The notes beneath the pieces were generated by a model that searched no databases, was not told the DNA's origin, and saw only the letters and a list, made by a program, of their open reading frames with translations. Positions 1-9,095 of a stretch of DNA of 64,000 nucleotides are shown here, piece by piece. Positions within the stretch are counted from its first letter, which is position 1. Each line of letters begins with the position of its first letter. Origin of the DNA: an uncultured Bacteroides sp. (GTDB taxonomy: Bacteria > Bacillota > Clostridia > Lachnospirales > Lachnospiraceae); the NCBI GenBank assembly GCA_945913015.1, contig CAMECH010000007.1:30749-94748 (forward strand). Direction: 5' to 3'. A program made the position numbers and the translations under genes.

Positions 1-788
1 AGAAGTCTCTCATTTACATCAATTACATCATCAATATCCACAAACGAAAGCTCCATATCAATCTGTGTAAATTCAGGCTGTCTGTCAGCACGAAGGTCCT
101 CATCGCGGAAGCATCTTGCTATCTGCATATAGCGGTCATATCCTGAGCACATCAGAAGCTGCTTGTAAAGCTGAGGTGACTGCGGAAGTGCATAAAAATG
201 TCCCGGATGCACACGGCTCGGCACAAGATAATCACGTGCCCCTTCCGGAGTACTCTTGCAGAGCATAGGAGTCTCTATTTCAAGGAATCCTTCATTGGCA
301 AGAAATGCTCTTGTAAGCGTTGCCACACGGCTTCTCATCATGATATTTGCCTGAATGTCAGGTCTTCTCAGATCAAGATATCTGTATTTAAGCCTTAAAT
401 CCTCTTTTGTGTTCGAATCTGCCTCAATAGGAAATGGCGGTGTCTCTGCCTCCGATAAAATTCTAAGCTGTGTTGCAACAACCTCTATATCACCTGTCTT
501 CAGATTTTCATTAACAGCACCCGAACGCTTCTCAACTTTTCCGGTTACTGCAATTACAAATTCATTACGGATTGTTGATGCCTTTTCAAAGCCTTCTTTT
601 CCGATACTGTTTTCATCAAACAAAATCTGAAGAATACCGCTTCTGTCTCTCAAATCCACAAAAATAAGACTGCCCAGATTACGTCTTTTCTGAACCCATC
701 CCATAACTGTTACTTCTCTGCCTGCATCTGCACTGCCAAGCTCTGTACAGCGGTTTGACCTTTTAAGTCCCTGCATTGATTCTGCCAT
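1..788 (-). CDS. aspS: Aspartyl-tRNA synthetase, N-terminal part (cut by window edge)
   Basis: Charges tRNA-Asp with aspartate in the cytoplasm. About 262 residues are inside the window and the rest lies to the left. The protein starts [11 protein letters not shown] at the ATG at 788, with AAAGGTGG just upstream. An N-terminal OB-fold anticodon-binding domain ([27 protein letters not shown]) fills roughly the first 105 residues. The class II catalytic core follows, with [16 protein letters not shown] and the motif 2 segment [16 protein letters not shown] near residue 225. It follows hemZ by about 50 bp on the same strand, so it is probably the distal gene of the relA-MBL-hemZ-aspS transcript. 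Whether it is discriminating or AspRS/AsnRS-like cannot be judged from this fragment. Confidence 0.95.
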   Translation of the reverse strand, partial: MAESMQGLKRSNRCTELGSADAGREVTVMGWVQKRRNLGSLIFVDLRDRSGILQILFDENSIGKEGFEKASTIRNEFVIAVTGKVEKRSGAVNENLKTGDIEVVATQLRILSEAETPPFPIEADSNTKEDLRLKYRYLDLRRPDIQANIMMRSRVATLTRAFLANEGFLEIETPMLCKSTPEGARDYLVPSRVHPGHFYALPQSPQLYKQLLMCSGYDRYMQIARCFRDEDLRADRQPEFTQIDMELSFVDIDDVIDVNERL

Positions 789-837
789 TTTTATAATCCA
801 CCTTTCTGCCATTCCTTATGGCACAATTAATCATCAT

Positions 838-2271
838 TTATTTTATTAAATCCATAAGCTGCTCAAAAACCGGTCCGTTCTTCCGTCCAAGCATTTCATC
901 GATTCTTTCTGTATAGTCCTTTACGCTCTTTACATTTTCAATTCTCTCAATTCTTACTGAGCCGTCATCCTTTGGAATAACAATTTTGGTTGAAGCTCCT
1001 GCGCCGAGTGCAACGATTGATTGCTTCTCTTCCATGATAAGTATATTGTAAATGCATTCCATACCCGGAATTGCGTAACCTACATTTTCAAAGTTACCTG
1101 CCATATTTTTCTGACGGTACATATAATACGGCTCCATTCCCAAATCTTTGGCACATGCCGCTGCGCTGTCAATTATCTCATCTGTGTTATTCAGCGCATA
1201 TGCACGGTATTTATCGCGCCATACATTAAGCGCTGCCGCACGTTTTATAGCAAGTGAATGGACTGTAAGACTCTCAGGTCTCAGCTTTTTAACTTCATCA
1301 AGCGTATGCCTGATTTTTTCTTCATCCTCTCCCGGAAGTCCCATTATCAAATCCACATTTATATTGTCAAATCCACACTGACGGGCCATTGCAAATGCTT
1401 CAATAACCTGTTCTACGGTATGCCTGCGTCCGATTATATCAAGCGTTTCCTGATTCATCGTCTGCGGATTAATGGATATTCTCTGCACTCCATGCTTTTT
1501 AAGCACTTTAAGCTTCCCTGACGTAATACTGTCAGGTCTTCCTGCCTCAACCGTAAACTCGCATGAAGCCGACACATTAAAGCTTTTCTTTACCTTGTCA
1601 AGCAGCCTGTCCAACTGGTCTTCACTAAGCGTTGTAGGCGTTCCGCCGCCAAAATATACTGTATCAGGTCTCTTTCCTTCAAGTTTTCCGCTGACATAAT
1701 CAATTTCTTTAAAAAGAGCCTGCAAATAATCCTCAACTCTGTCTTTCCACACTTCAAGAGGATATGATGTGAATGAACAGTAAAGACAGGTCGTAGGACA
1801 AAACGGAATTCCTATATACAGGCTGTATCCCTTTCGGTAATCAATTCTTTCAAGTATGTCAAGCTCCTTGTGTGCCACCTGAAGTGCAAGCTTAGCTTTG
1901 TTCTCCGAGACAAAATGAACATCTCTGAATGTTTCAATCACCTTACTGTCATCATATCCTTCTTCAAGCATACCGACTGCAATTTTACTTGGTCTTACTC
2001 CTGTAAGTTTTCCCCACGGGAGCGTACGCCCGGTAAGCTTTGAAAGCTGCCTGTAAAGCTCTGTTTTAAATTCTTCATGCAAAAAACGCTTTTCCCTGCC
2101 GTCATTTTGCGGCGTCCATGCTTTAATAATAATCGACTCATCTTTGCCGGAAATCTCATCACTTTCAGCGATTTCCTGCTCTGTTGTCACTTCCGTTCTC
2201 GGAAAAAATGACTTTATAAGAGCCACTGCATCATCATAAAATTCAAGGTCGTCTATTTTAAGATGTATCAT
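838..2271 (-). CDS. hemZ: HemZ-type coproporphyrinogen III oxidase-like radical SAM protein
   Basis: Radical SAM protein of the oxygen-independent coproporphyrinogen oxidase (HemN/HemZ) family, about 477 residues. The [4Fe-4S]-binding CPTTCLYC motif is near residues 158-165, after the typical YIGIPFCP strand. It is followed by VYFGGGTPTTL and ISINPQTMN, which are conserved in the family. The N-terminal ~150 residues are the extra domain of HemZ. An in-frame ATG exists at 2340, but the family normally begins MI.L.I like the ATG at 2271, which lies one base after the upstream stop. I prefer 2271, although no strong ribosome site is visible. No other heme gene is nearby, so the substrate is uncertain; some homologues act on other substrates. 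Confidence 0.88.
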   Translation of the reverse strand: MIHLKIDDLEFYDDAVALIKSFFPRTEVTTEQEIAESDEISGKDESIIIKAWTPQNDGREKRFLHEEFKTELYRQLSKLTGRTLPWGKLTGVRPSKIAVGMLEEGYDDSKVIETFRDVHFVSENKAKLALQVAHKELDILERIDYRKGYSLYIGIPFCPTTCLYCSFTSYPLEVWKDRVEDYLQALFKEIDYVSGKLEGKRPDTVYFGGGTPTTLSEDQLDRLLDKVKKSFNVSASCEFTVEAGRPDSITSGKLKVLKKHGVQRISINPQTMNQETLDIIGRRHTVEQVIEAFAMARQCGFDNINVDLIMGLPGEDEEKIRHTLDEVKKLRPESLTVHSLAIKRAAALNVWRDKYRAYALNNTDEIIDSAAACAKDLGMEPYYMYRQKNMAGNFENVGYAIPGMECIYNILIMEEKQSIVALGAGASTKIVIPKDDGSVRIERIENVKSVKDYTERIDEMLGRKNGPVFEQLMDLIK

Positions 2272-2272
2272 A

Positions 2273-2896
2273 TTATCTGTTACTTTTTTCCCATCCAATC
2301 TGTGTTTCTTCTCCATGTCCCGGATAGACGTTTGTTTCATCAGGAAGCGTCATCAGCCTGTTTGCGATTGACTCCATAAGCTTTCTGCTGCTTCCTGTAG
2401 GTAAATCAGTTCTTCCCATACCCTCACAAAAAAGCGTATCCCCGCTTAACAGTATGCCTTCATCACTAAGATAATAGCACACACTTCCTTCAGTATGTCC
2501 CGGTGTTGCAATAACATGAAATGTAAATCCCGCAAGTTCAATGTCATCGCGGTCATGCACCGGATGCTCTGCTTTAACTGTACACGTACAGCCAAAATCA
2601 GCCGACAGATTAAGTGCTGCATCTGCTGCCAGATTCTGTTCGTCCGCTCCCATATATACCGGTATTCCGTATTTTGTCCGTATCTTATCAACAGCAAGGA
2701 TATGGTCAAAATGTCCGTGTGTGAGAAGGACAGCAACGGGTTTTACATTATTGTCACTTATTACCTGCGAAATTGCCGGTTCATCTGCTCCCGGGTCTAC
2801 AATAACTGCCTCTTTCGTATCATTATTCACAAGAATATAGCAGTTTGTAGAAATAGCACCAACCACTTTAGTTATTAATTTAAGTCTGCTGCTCAT
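2273..2896 (-). CDS. MBL-fold metallo-hydrolase (glyoxalase II-like)
   Basis: Small cytoplasmic metallo-beta-lactamase-fold hydrolase, 207 residues from the ATG at 2896. The zinc motif THGHFDH is at residues 59-65. The further metal ligands are in ATPGHTEGS, LLSGDTLF and YPGHGEET, which match the YcbL/glyoxalase II-like group that follows relA in many Clostridia. The start is fixed by GGAG six bases before ATG 2896. An in-frame extension up to 3022 reads through the four-hairpin repeat and is not coding. That ribosome site is the right end of the repeat, so its translation initiation comes from the repeat or its duplicated target. The substrate is unknown. Confidence 0.9.
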   Translation of the reverse strand: MSSRLKLITKVVGAISTNCYILVNNDTKEAVIVDPGADEPAISQVISDNNVKPVAVLLTHGHFDHILAVDKIRTKYGIPVYMGADEQNLAADAALNLSADFGCTCTVKAEHPVHDRDDIELAGFTFHVIATPGHTEGSVCYYLSDEGILLSGDTLFCEGMGRTDLPTGSSRKLMESIANRLMTLPDETNVYPGHGEETQIGWEKSNR

Positions 2897-3053
2897 ACTA
2901 ATCTCCATTCCGCAGACGCTTATGCGTCGGAGGAATCGCGAGCCAAATATCAGATTTGGCTCTGCGATAATGGCTTGTTTGTGGCGCCTGCGACACAAAC
3001 AGCCGTGTGAAACATATGCCATCGGGCATATGTTTCACACTAATCTCCATTCC
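2897..3053 (-). repeat. Four-hairpin RBS-associated repeat, copy 1
   Basis: Read on the minus strand, the unit starts TAGTGTGAAA and ends GGAATGGAGATTAGT directly before the MBL start codon. A perfect 15 bp direct repeat (actaatctccattcc on plus, 2897-2911 and 3039-3053) flanks it and contains the Shine-Dalgarno sequence. Inside are four successive hairpins: a perfect 16 bp stem with a 4 nt loop at 3005-3040, a stem at 2972-3004 (tgtttgtg/cacaaaca), an 8 bp stem agccaaat/atttggct at 2941-2961, and a GACGC/GCGTC stem at 2915-2928. The same unit is at 15018-15169, in part at 61158-61260, and in diverged form at 55004-55142. Confidence 0.9.
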
Positions 3054-3088
3054 AAGAATGCTTACGCCGAAAGATTTTTCACACTAGC
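3042..3088 (-). repeat. Deletion derivative of the four-hairpin repeat, tandem to copy 1
   Basis: On the minus strand this short unit reads CTAGTGTGAAAAATC, then GGCGTAAGC, then GGAATGGAGATTAG. It keeps the 5' end (TAGTGTGAAA) and the last hairpin plus 3' end of the full repeat but lacks the middle. Its first bases overlap the TAG stop codon of relA at 3084-3086. It lies immediately upstream of full copy 1, sharing the direct repeat at 3039-3053, so the relA-MBL gap is a two-unit tandem array. Confidence 0.75.
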
Positions 3089-5414
3089 CCGTTGTTCTTT
3101 CAATATCATCTACACCCGGTATATTGCGAAGTTTATCAACGATTCTTTGAAGCTCTTCCCTGCCGTGGATGTCGAATCCAATACTCAATGTTGCCTTATC
3201 ATGCTTATTAACACGGCAGTTCATATTCTTGACATCAATATTAGCTTCTGTAAGCACCCTTGATACATCCACAAGAAGACCTGTACGGTTCATTGCATAA
3301 ATATTGATTTCGGCACTGTAAGTATCCTTTGTTGCCGCCTCATTCTGCCACTCTGCATCTATAAGACGCGCTCTTTCATTAGCCGGAAGATTCAACACGT
3401 TAATACAGTCTGTTCTGTGTATTGAAATACCTCTTCCTCTCGTTACAAAACCTACAATCTCATCTCCCGGAACAGGACTGCAGCATCTTGAAAAACGCAC
3501 TGCCACATCATGTACGCCTTTGACGATAATTGCATTTTTAGAGCCGCCTCTGCCGGAAGATTTCTCCTTTGCAGACTCCGGTATTGCCTGCAGAATATCA
3601 GTATCCGTAAGCTCTGACTTACGCTTTTTCTCATATTCTTCTACAAGCTTATTTACGACCTGACCTTCCTTAAGGGCACCATGTCCTACGGATGCCATCA
3701 TGGAATCCCAGTCCTTAAATCCGTACTTTGTAAGACATTTTTCCACAAACTCAGGCTTTGTATAATCTGAAAGCACAAGCCCTTTTGATTTTACATATTT
3801 GTCAATGAGCTCTTTTCCGCGTAAAATATTATCCTCTTTGAGTTCCTGCTTGAACCACTGGTTAATCTTATTACGCGCCTGTGTACTCTTTACTATCTTA
3901 AGCCAGTCACGGCTTGGTCCCTTTGAATTCTGGGAGGTGATAATTTCAATTCTGTCACCGTTCTTAATCTGATAATCAATCGTCACAAGCTTTCCGTTAA
4001 CTCTTGCACCAACCATTTTGTTGCCGACAGCTGTATGGATGCTGTACGCAAAATCTATCGGTGTCGAGCCTGTCGGCAGGTTCTTTACATCACCTGTAGG
4101 CGTAAAGCAGTAAACACTGTCTGAAAACAAATTCAAATCATTCTTAATTGATGACAGGAATTCCTTGTTATCAGACATATCGCGCTGCCACTCAAGTATC
4201 TGTCGAAGCCAGCTAAGCTTAGCCTCTTCATTCTGATTACCCGTTTCACCTGCTTTGCCCTCTTTGTACTTCCAATGCGCAGCAATACCATATTCTGCCG
4301 TACGATGCATTTCGTAAGTACGAATCTGTATTTCAAACGGCTGGCCGTTAGAAGCGATAAGCGTTGTGTGCAGAGACTGATACATATTCTGCTTCGGCAT
4401 TGCAATATAATCCTTAAAACGCCCTGGAATAGGCTTATACATCTCATGTATGACGCCAAGCGCCGCATAGCAGTCTTTGACAGTCTCAACTTTAATTCTG
4501 ACCGCAAACAGGTCGTATATCTGGTCAAGTGTCTTATTCTGATTTACCATTTTGCGGTAAATGCTGAAGAAATGCTTGACTCTTCCGTCAATCTCCGCCT
4601 CAATTCCGGCATTTTCAATGTGCATCTTCACTTCTTTGATTATGCTCTTAATAAATGCCTCGCGGTTTTCTTTATTCATATTTATCTGATTGACAAGGTC
4701 CTTATACACGTCCGGCATAAGATACTGCATTGATAAATCATCAAGCTCAACCTTGATTTTGGAAATACCGAGGCGGTGTGCAATCGGTGCATAGATTTCC
4801 ATTGTCTCACGTGACTTTTCTATCTGCTTTGCCGGTGTCTGGTACTGCATTGTCCTCATATTATGAAGGCGGTCTGCCAGCTTAATCATTATTACTCTGA
4901 TATCCTTTGCCATCGCAAGGAACATTTTTCTTAAATTTTCAGCCTGTATCTCAATCTTGTCATGCTCGTAATTTAACTGGGTCAGTTTTGTTACGCCATC
5001 AACAAGAAGCGCTACCTCCGCACCGAATTCTTCCGTTATCTGCTCCGTTGTCATAACGGTATCTTCCACAACATCATGCAGAAGTCCGGCAATAATCGTT
5101 TCCTTGTCAAGTTCAAGTTCCGCAAGAATTATGGCAACACAAACAGGGTGAATTATATATGGTTCACCCGATTTACGAAACTGCCCTTCATGTGCTTTAT
5201 ATGCAATTTTGTAGGCTTTCTCAATCTGAGACATGTCGGCTGACGGATGATATTTTTTTATTGTCTCCACCAGCTGGCTGTATAACACCTCCGGACTTGT
5301 AAAGTCTGCCGGCGCATCAAGCGATATCTCTTCCGCATGATGTTTTCTGCTGCCTGCGACATCCATTACTGCATCATCAGCCCCATCAACCTTAATAACA
5401 TTGTTTTCTGTCAT
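3084..5414 (-). CDS. relA: Bifunctional (p)ppGpp synthetase/hydrolase (RelA/SpoT)
   Basis: Makes and degrades the stringent-response alarmone (p)ppGpp. The domains are in the usual order: HD hydrolase with GLLHDVVEDT near residues 110-119, the RelA_SpoT synthetase domain with the LYDLFAVRIKV-like region, a TGS domain (CFTPTGDVKNLPTGSTPIDFAY), and a C-terminal ACT domain (INIYAMNRTGLLVDVSRVL). The HD residues are intact, so hydrolysis is expected as well as synthesis. I chose ATG 5414 (MTENNVIKVDG), which has GGTGAT just upstream, over the ATG at 5426. A good promoter is visible upstream at 5490-5518. The stop codon touches the repeat array that separates it from the MBL gene. Confidence 0.95.
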   Translation of the reverse strand: MTENNVIKVDGADDAVMDVAGSRKHHAEEISLDAPADFTSPEVLYSQLVETIKKYHPSADMSQIEKAYKIAYKAHEGQFRKSGEPYIIHPVCVAIILAELELDKETIIAGLLHDVVEDTVMTTEQITEEFGAEVALLVDGVTKLTQLNYEHDKIEIQAENLRKMFLAMAKDIRVIMIKLADRLHNMRTMQYQTPAKQIEKSRETMEIYAPIAHRLGISKIKVELDDLSMQYLMPDVYKDLVNQINMNKENREAFIKSIIKEVKMHIENAGIEAEIDGRVKHFFSIYRKMVNQNKTLDQIYDLFAVRIKVETVKDCYAALGVIHEMYKPIPGRFKDYIAMPKQNMYQSLHTTLIASNGQPFEIQIRTYEMHRTAEYGIAAHWKYKEGKAGETGNQNEEAKLSWLRQILEWQRDMSDNKEFLSSIKNDLNLFSDSVYCFTPTGDVKNLPTGSTPIDFAYSIHTAVGNKMVGARVNGKLVTIDYQIKNGDRIEIITSQNSKGPSRDWLKIVKSTQARNKINQWFKQELKEDNILRGKELIDKYVKSKGLVLSDYTKPEFVEKCLTKYGFKDWDSMMASVGHGALKEGQVVNKLVEEYEKKRKSELTDTDILQAIPESAKEKSSGRGGSKNAIIVKGVHDVAVRFSRCCSPVPGDEIVGFVTRGRGISIHRTDCINVLNLPANERARLIDAEWQNEAATKDTYSAEINIYAMNRTGLLVDVSRVLTEANIDVKNMNCRVNKHDKATLSIGFDIHGREELQRIVDKLRNIPGVDDIERTTG

Positions 5415-5489
5415 GTAAATCACCATCTTGCTTTCTTATGATTTTTGCACGCCATTAAAGCTCACACGTACAAGATGCTTAATGTATCT

Positions 5490-5518
5490 ATTATACTTAT
5501 AAAAAAAGCAAATTGCAA
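5490..5518 (-). promoter_or_regulatory. Putative sigma-A promoter of relA
   Basis: On the minus strand, TTGCAA (5518-5513) and a perfect TATAAT (5495-5490) are separated by 17 nt, about 75 bp before the relA start, in an AT-rich gap. Confidence 0.6.
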
Positions 5519-5524
5519 TACCAA

Positions 5525-6268
5525 TCAAATAGTGTTGTCAAGCAGTTCGAGCGATTTCATTCTCTTGTCAATTATCCTTGAACGTATACGCCCGACAATA
5601 TACGACAATTCCTTCAGGACACTGTCACTCACAGTAAATGTGTACATCTTTTCAAGTCTTGCCGAAACTATGTACTGAAGTGTATATGCGCATGACTCCG
5701 AAATTGCCACGCAGTCATTGACCAGGTGTGCACAGTCAGCACAGACCATTCCGAACATCTGCATTGAAAAATAGTTAATCTTATTACTGTTTCCGCATTT
5801 AACACATTCAAAAAGCCCCGGGCACTCTCCGTTAATACTCATCAGTTTAAGCTCATATATGTATCTTATAAGCTCATTGGGAATTGCCTCCTTTCCAAGT
5901 GCTTTAAGCGTCACATACAAAAGGTTAAGCATCTGTGAAGCTTCGAGATTCTCTCTTCCGTAATAATCCGCCAGTTCAGCAAAGTAGCATGCATAACATA
6001 CCGAATCATAATCTCCTGTAACTTCCGTAAAATAATGGGATATATCTGCTTTGCGGACATCATATGAAGTTCTGCCCTCATACATTTCAAATTTACCGAA
6101 CGCAAACGGCTGGGTGACTCCCATAAGCGGCGAATTCATTCTTCTTGAGCCCTTGGCAAATGCTGAAATCTTACCCCGCTCCTTTGTAAGCAGTACTATT
6201 CTTCTGTCAAATTCACCCACGGGCAGCGAGGATAAAACCATCCCCGTCACCATTATGACATTTCCCAT
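5525..6268 (-). CDS. recO: DNA repair protein RecO
   Basis: Recombination mediator of the RecFOR pathway, helping load RecA on SSB-coated single-stranded DNA. It has 247 residues, normal for the family. The N-terminal OB fold (MVTGMVLSSLPVGEFDRRIVLLT) is followed by a helical domain. A zinc-binding four-Cys cluster is spread over CVKCGNSNK and CADCAHL near residues 163-185. The start at ATG 6268 is supported by AAAGG six to seven bases upstream. It follows era by about 30 bp, the usual era-recO arrangement of Firmicutes, so the two are probably co-transcribed. Confidence 0.95.
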   Translation of the reverse strand: MGNVIMVTGMVLSSLPVGEFDRRIVLLTKERGKISAFAKGSRRMNSPLMGVTQPFAFGKFEMYEGRTSYDVRKADISHYFTEVTGDYDSVCYACYFAELADYYGRENLEASQMLNLLYVTLKALGKEAIPNELIRYIYELKLMSINGECPGLFECVKCGNSNKINYFSMQMFGMVCADCAHLVNDCVAISESCAYTLQYIVSARLEKMYTFTVSDSVLKELSYIVGRIRSRIIDKRMKSLELLDNTI

Positions 6269-6300
6269 TACAAACCTTTCCTGCTGCCGTAATACGCAGC

Positions 6301-7251
6301 TTAATCCTTTTTGGAGTCATACCCGAAATTTTTGAGCATAAAGTCGCTGTCGCGCCACTCTCTCTTCACTTTGACAAACAGCTTCAGATTTACTTTGTGC
6401 CCAAGCATTTTTTCTATTTCAAACCGTGCATTGGTTCCTATTTTCTTGAGCATCGCCCCGCCTTTTCCTATGATAATGCCCTTGTGCGAATCACGCTCAC
6501 ATATAATCGTCGCATCTATGTCCGTAATTTTCTTACCCTTGCGCTTCTTCATAGTGTCAATCACAACGGCTATCCCGTGAGGCACCTCCTCATCAAGCGC
6601 ATGCAGCGCTTTTTCACGTATAATTTCCGCAACTATCTGGCGCATCGGCTGGTCAGTAACTGTATCTTCATCATAAAACATCGGGCCATACGGCATATAT
6701 TTAAAAATCACATCAACAAGCTCACCGGTACCCTCTCCGTTATACGCAGAAACAGGTACTATCTCCGCAAAATCAAGCTTTTCACTGTAACCTGCAATCA
6801 CAGGCAGAATCTCTTCTTTCTTTACCGTATCAATTTTATTGATAACAAGAACTATCGGAGCCTTAACCTTTGAAAGCTTTTCAATAATATGTTCCTCTCC
6901 CTGCCCGATAAATGTTGTCGGTTCAACAAGCCACAGTACAAGGTCAACCTCGTCAATCGTTTTTTCCGCAGCGCCCACCATATACTCACCAAGCTTATTT
7001 TTAGCCTTATGGATTCCCGGTGTGTCAAGGAATACTATCTGACCTCTTTCATCCGTATACACTGTCTGAATCCTGTTTCTTGTCGTCTGAGGTTTATTAG
7101 ACGTAATGGCTATCTTCTGCCCGATAATCCTGTTCATCAAAGTTGATTTGCCCACATTAGGCCTTCCGATAATCGTAACAAAGCCGGACTTTACATCACT
7201 ACCGCTGTCATCGCTTATTCCGCTTGCCTTAAGCATTTCATCCAAATTCAT
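6301..7251 (-). CDS. era: GTPase Era
   Basis: Ribosome-assembly GTPase that binds the 3' end of 16S rRNA. The G domain shows G1 GRPNVGKST, G2 around NKPQTTRNRI, G3 DTPGIH and G4 NKID. A C-terminal KH domain has GIIIGKGGAMLKKIG. It has about 316 residues; family members are usually near 300. The start is uncertain: a GTG at 7269 in the same frame would add six residues, and an in-frame stop lies just before it. Neither candidate has a convincing ribosome site. An AGGAGA sits about 20 bp before the GTG, too far away. Confidence 0.93.
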   Translation of the reverse strand: MNLDEMLKASGISDDSGSDVKSGFVTIIGRPNVGKSTLMNRIIGQKIAITSNKPQTTRNRIQTVYTDERGQIVFLDTPGIHKAKNKLGEYMVGAAEKTIDEVDLVLWLVEPTTFIGQGEEHIIEKLSKVKAPIVLVINKIDTVKKEEILPVIAGYSEKLDFAEIVPVSAYNGEGTGELVDVIFKYMPYGPMFYDEDTVTDQPMRQIVAEIIREKALHALDEEVPHGIAVVIDTMKKRKGKKITDIDATIICERDSHKGIIIGKGGAMLKKIGTNARFEIEKMLGHKVNLKLFVKVKREWRDSDFMLKNFGYDSKKD

Positions 7252-7324
7252 CGTAATCACGCATGGCACATCTGCTCACAAATGCACCAACACTCTCCTT
7301 TCAGCTTCATCATTCCAAAACCTT

Positions 7325-8536
7325 TTATTTCTCATCGCATACCTGGAAAATGTAGAACTTGAGATATAACGACTCATCTGCCGCCCATAAAACCGGATGG
7401 TCACAGCACTGTGTCCTGTATTCCACCTGACGCAGTCTCTTGTGAACATCCCTTGCAGCCTCGCCTATCGTCTTTGTAAAAAGTTCCGGCTCCATAAAAT
7501 GAGAACATGAACATGTAGCAAGAAAACCTCCGTCCTTCACAAGCTTCATGCCCCTCAGATTAATCTCCCTGTAACCTCTCACTGCCTTCTTCACAGATTC
7601 TCTTGACTTTGTAAACGCAGGAGGGTCAAGTATCACCACATCAAACTTCTCACCGTTCTTTTCAAGCTGCGGCAGAAGTTCAAAAACATCATGGCACTCA
7701 AACCTTACAATATCATCAATTCCGTTAAGTACCGCATTCTCCGTTGCCTGTCTCACAGCAAGCTCGGACGCATCCACACCCAGTACTTCTTTAGCCCCTG
7801 CCATTCCTGCATTAAGTGCAAATGAGCCTGTGTGCGTAAAACAATCGAGCACTCTTGCACCTTTGCACATTGGGCGTATTGCGGCACGGTTGTACTTCTG
7901 GTCTAAGAAAAAGCCTGTTTTCTGTCCGTCTTCGACATCAACTATGTATCTGACACCATTTTCAACAATCTGTACTTTTGTGTCAAACTCAGGTCCGATA
8001 AAGCCTTTAATCCGCTTCATTCCCTCAAGTTCACGTACCTTCGCATCGCTTCTTTCATATACACCGCTGATTGCAAATCCGTATTCGCCAAGCACTTTTC
8101 TTGTAAATTCAACTATTTTAAGTTTAAATCTGTCAATTCCCAGTGCAAGCGACTGCACAACCAGAACTTCACCAAATTTGTCAACCACAATCCCCGGAAG
8201 CCAGTCTGCCTCTCCGAAAATTACCCTGAAAGCCTGTCTGTCTTCTTCCTTTATCGTAGAAATTCTGTACTCAACCGCATTTTGCACACGCATCTCAATA
8301 AATGCATCATCAATTACCGTACCTTTAACTCTGGACATAACCCTTACAGTAATTTTAGACTTGCGGTTAATAAATCCGGTTCCCAGAAAATATCCGTCAA
8401 AGTCATGTATCTCAACCAAATCTCCGTCTTCAAAACACCCTTCCGTTGAAGCTATCTCATTGTCATATACCCATGCTCCGCCTGCTTTGAGTGTTCTTCC
8501 GCATCCCTTTTTCAATGTTACGATTCCGCTTACCAT
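7325..8536 (-). CDS. Class I SAM-dependent rRNA methyltransferase (RlmI-like, PUA + Rossmann)
   Basis: Homologue of the RlmI family of 23S rRNA m5C methyltransferases, 403 residues. An N-terminal PUA domain (VTLKKGCGRTLKAGGAWVYDNEI) is followed by the linker domain and a Rossmann methyltransferase. Motif I is VLDCFTHTGSFALNA and the catalytic-site loop is VVILDPPAFTKSR. The Cys in FLATCSCSHFM fits the m5C class. ATG 8536 has GGAG six bases upstream, so I prefer it to the ATG at 8539 or the 14-residue longer reading from 8581. The exact target base is not shown by sequence alone. Confidence 0.88.
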   Translation of the reverse strand: MVSGIVTLKKGCGRTLKAGGAWVYDNEIASTEGCFEDGDLVEIHDFDGYFLGTGFINRKSKITVRVMSRVKGTVIDDAFIEMRVQNAVEYRISTIKEEDRQAFRVIFGEADWLPGIVVDKFGEVLVVQSLALGIDRFKLKIVEFTRKVLGEYGFAISGVYERSDAKVRELEGMKRIKGFIGPEFDTKVQIVENGVRYIVDVEDGQKTGFFLDQKYNRAAIRPMCKGARVLDCFTHTGSFALNAGMAGAKEVLGVDASELAVRQATENAVLNGIDDIVRFECHDVFELLPQLEKNGEKFDVVILDPPAFTKSRESVKKAVRGYREINLRGMKLVKDGGFLATCSCSHFMEPELFTKTIGEAARDVHKRLRQVEYRTQCCDHPVLWAADESLYLKFYIFQVCDEK

Positions 8537-8611
8537 CATCTGCTCCGTTTCTTTTTTGTAACCCGCCAGTAAAAGCGGCATTTCTATCCGATTTATCTTT
8601 ATATAGTACCA

Positions 8612-8649
8612 AAAATCCGCCTTATTGTAAAGAAAACAAGGCGGATTTT
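8612..8649 (-). terminator. Intrinsic terminator after the DMT transporter gene
   Basis: Perfect 12 bp inverted repeat AAAATCCGCCTT (8612-8623) / AAGGCGGATTTT (8638-8649) with a 14 nt loop. A T run follows on the minus strand, 3 bp beyond the DMT gene stop. Confidence 0.8.
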
Positions 8650-8651
8650 AT

Positions 8652-9095
8652 CTATTGCTTTTGTGCACACATATTAAAAATTACAAGTCCCACAATCGAA
8701 ACTATCAGGCCTAAAAATTTCATCCATGAAAAGTCCGACTTCTCACTTCCAAATAACCCAAAAAGTTCAATCAGATATGCTGCCGCAACCTGTGTTATGA
8801 CAATCGTAAGTGACGCTTTCGCAGTGCCAAGTGAAGACATACTGCGAACAACGGTATAAGTGATAAATGCACCGATTACACCTCCAAGCAGCGCATATTT
8901 CCGTTCCACATGAAAAATGCCTGCAATTTCCGGTCTTCCGCTTATAAACCACATCACAATGCATGTAAGCAGCGCAGTAAGCTGCACGAATCCTCCGGCA
9001 ACCCATATACTGCTGCTTTTCGTCACATCAGTATTAAATACACCCTGAACGCTCATGAGTGCCCCTGATATCATTGCAATCAAAAAACCTGTCAT
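8652..9095 (-). CDS. DMT-superfamily small membrane transporter (YdcZ/DUF606-like)
   Basis: Integral membrane protein of 147 residues with about five predicted transmembrane helices (LIAMISGALMSVQGVFN, GGFVQLTALLTCIVMWFI, YALLGGVIGAFITYTVV, ASLTIVITQVAAAYLIELF, FLGLIVSIVGLVIFNMC). Length and pattern fit the YdcZ/DUF606 half-size members of the drug/metabolite transporter superfamily, which act as dimers or pairs. No partner gene is adjacent. The ATG at 9095 has GGGAGG five bases upstream. The mRNA leader can fold around this start codon (see 9084-9175), so translation or transcription is probably ligand-controlled. The substrate is unknown. Confidence 0.85.
   Translation of the reverse strand: MTGFLIAMISGALMSVQGVFNTDVTKSSSIWVAGGFVQLTALLTCIVMWFISGRPEIAGIFHVERKYALLGGVIGAFITYTVVRSMSSLGTAKASLTIVITQVAAAYLIELFGLFGSEKSDFSWMKFLGLIVSIVGLVIFNMCAQKQ

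Noticed and set aside
2897..3022. N-terminal extension of the MBL protein (MAYVSHGCLCRRRHKQAIIAEPN...)
   Set aside because: It translates the four-hairpin repeat; a similar peptide appears in front of argC from its own repeat copy. The GGAG-spaced ATG at 2896 is the real start.
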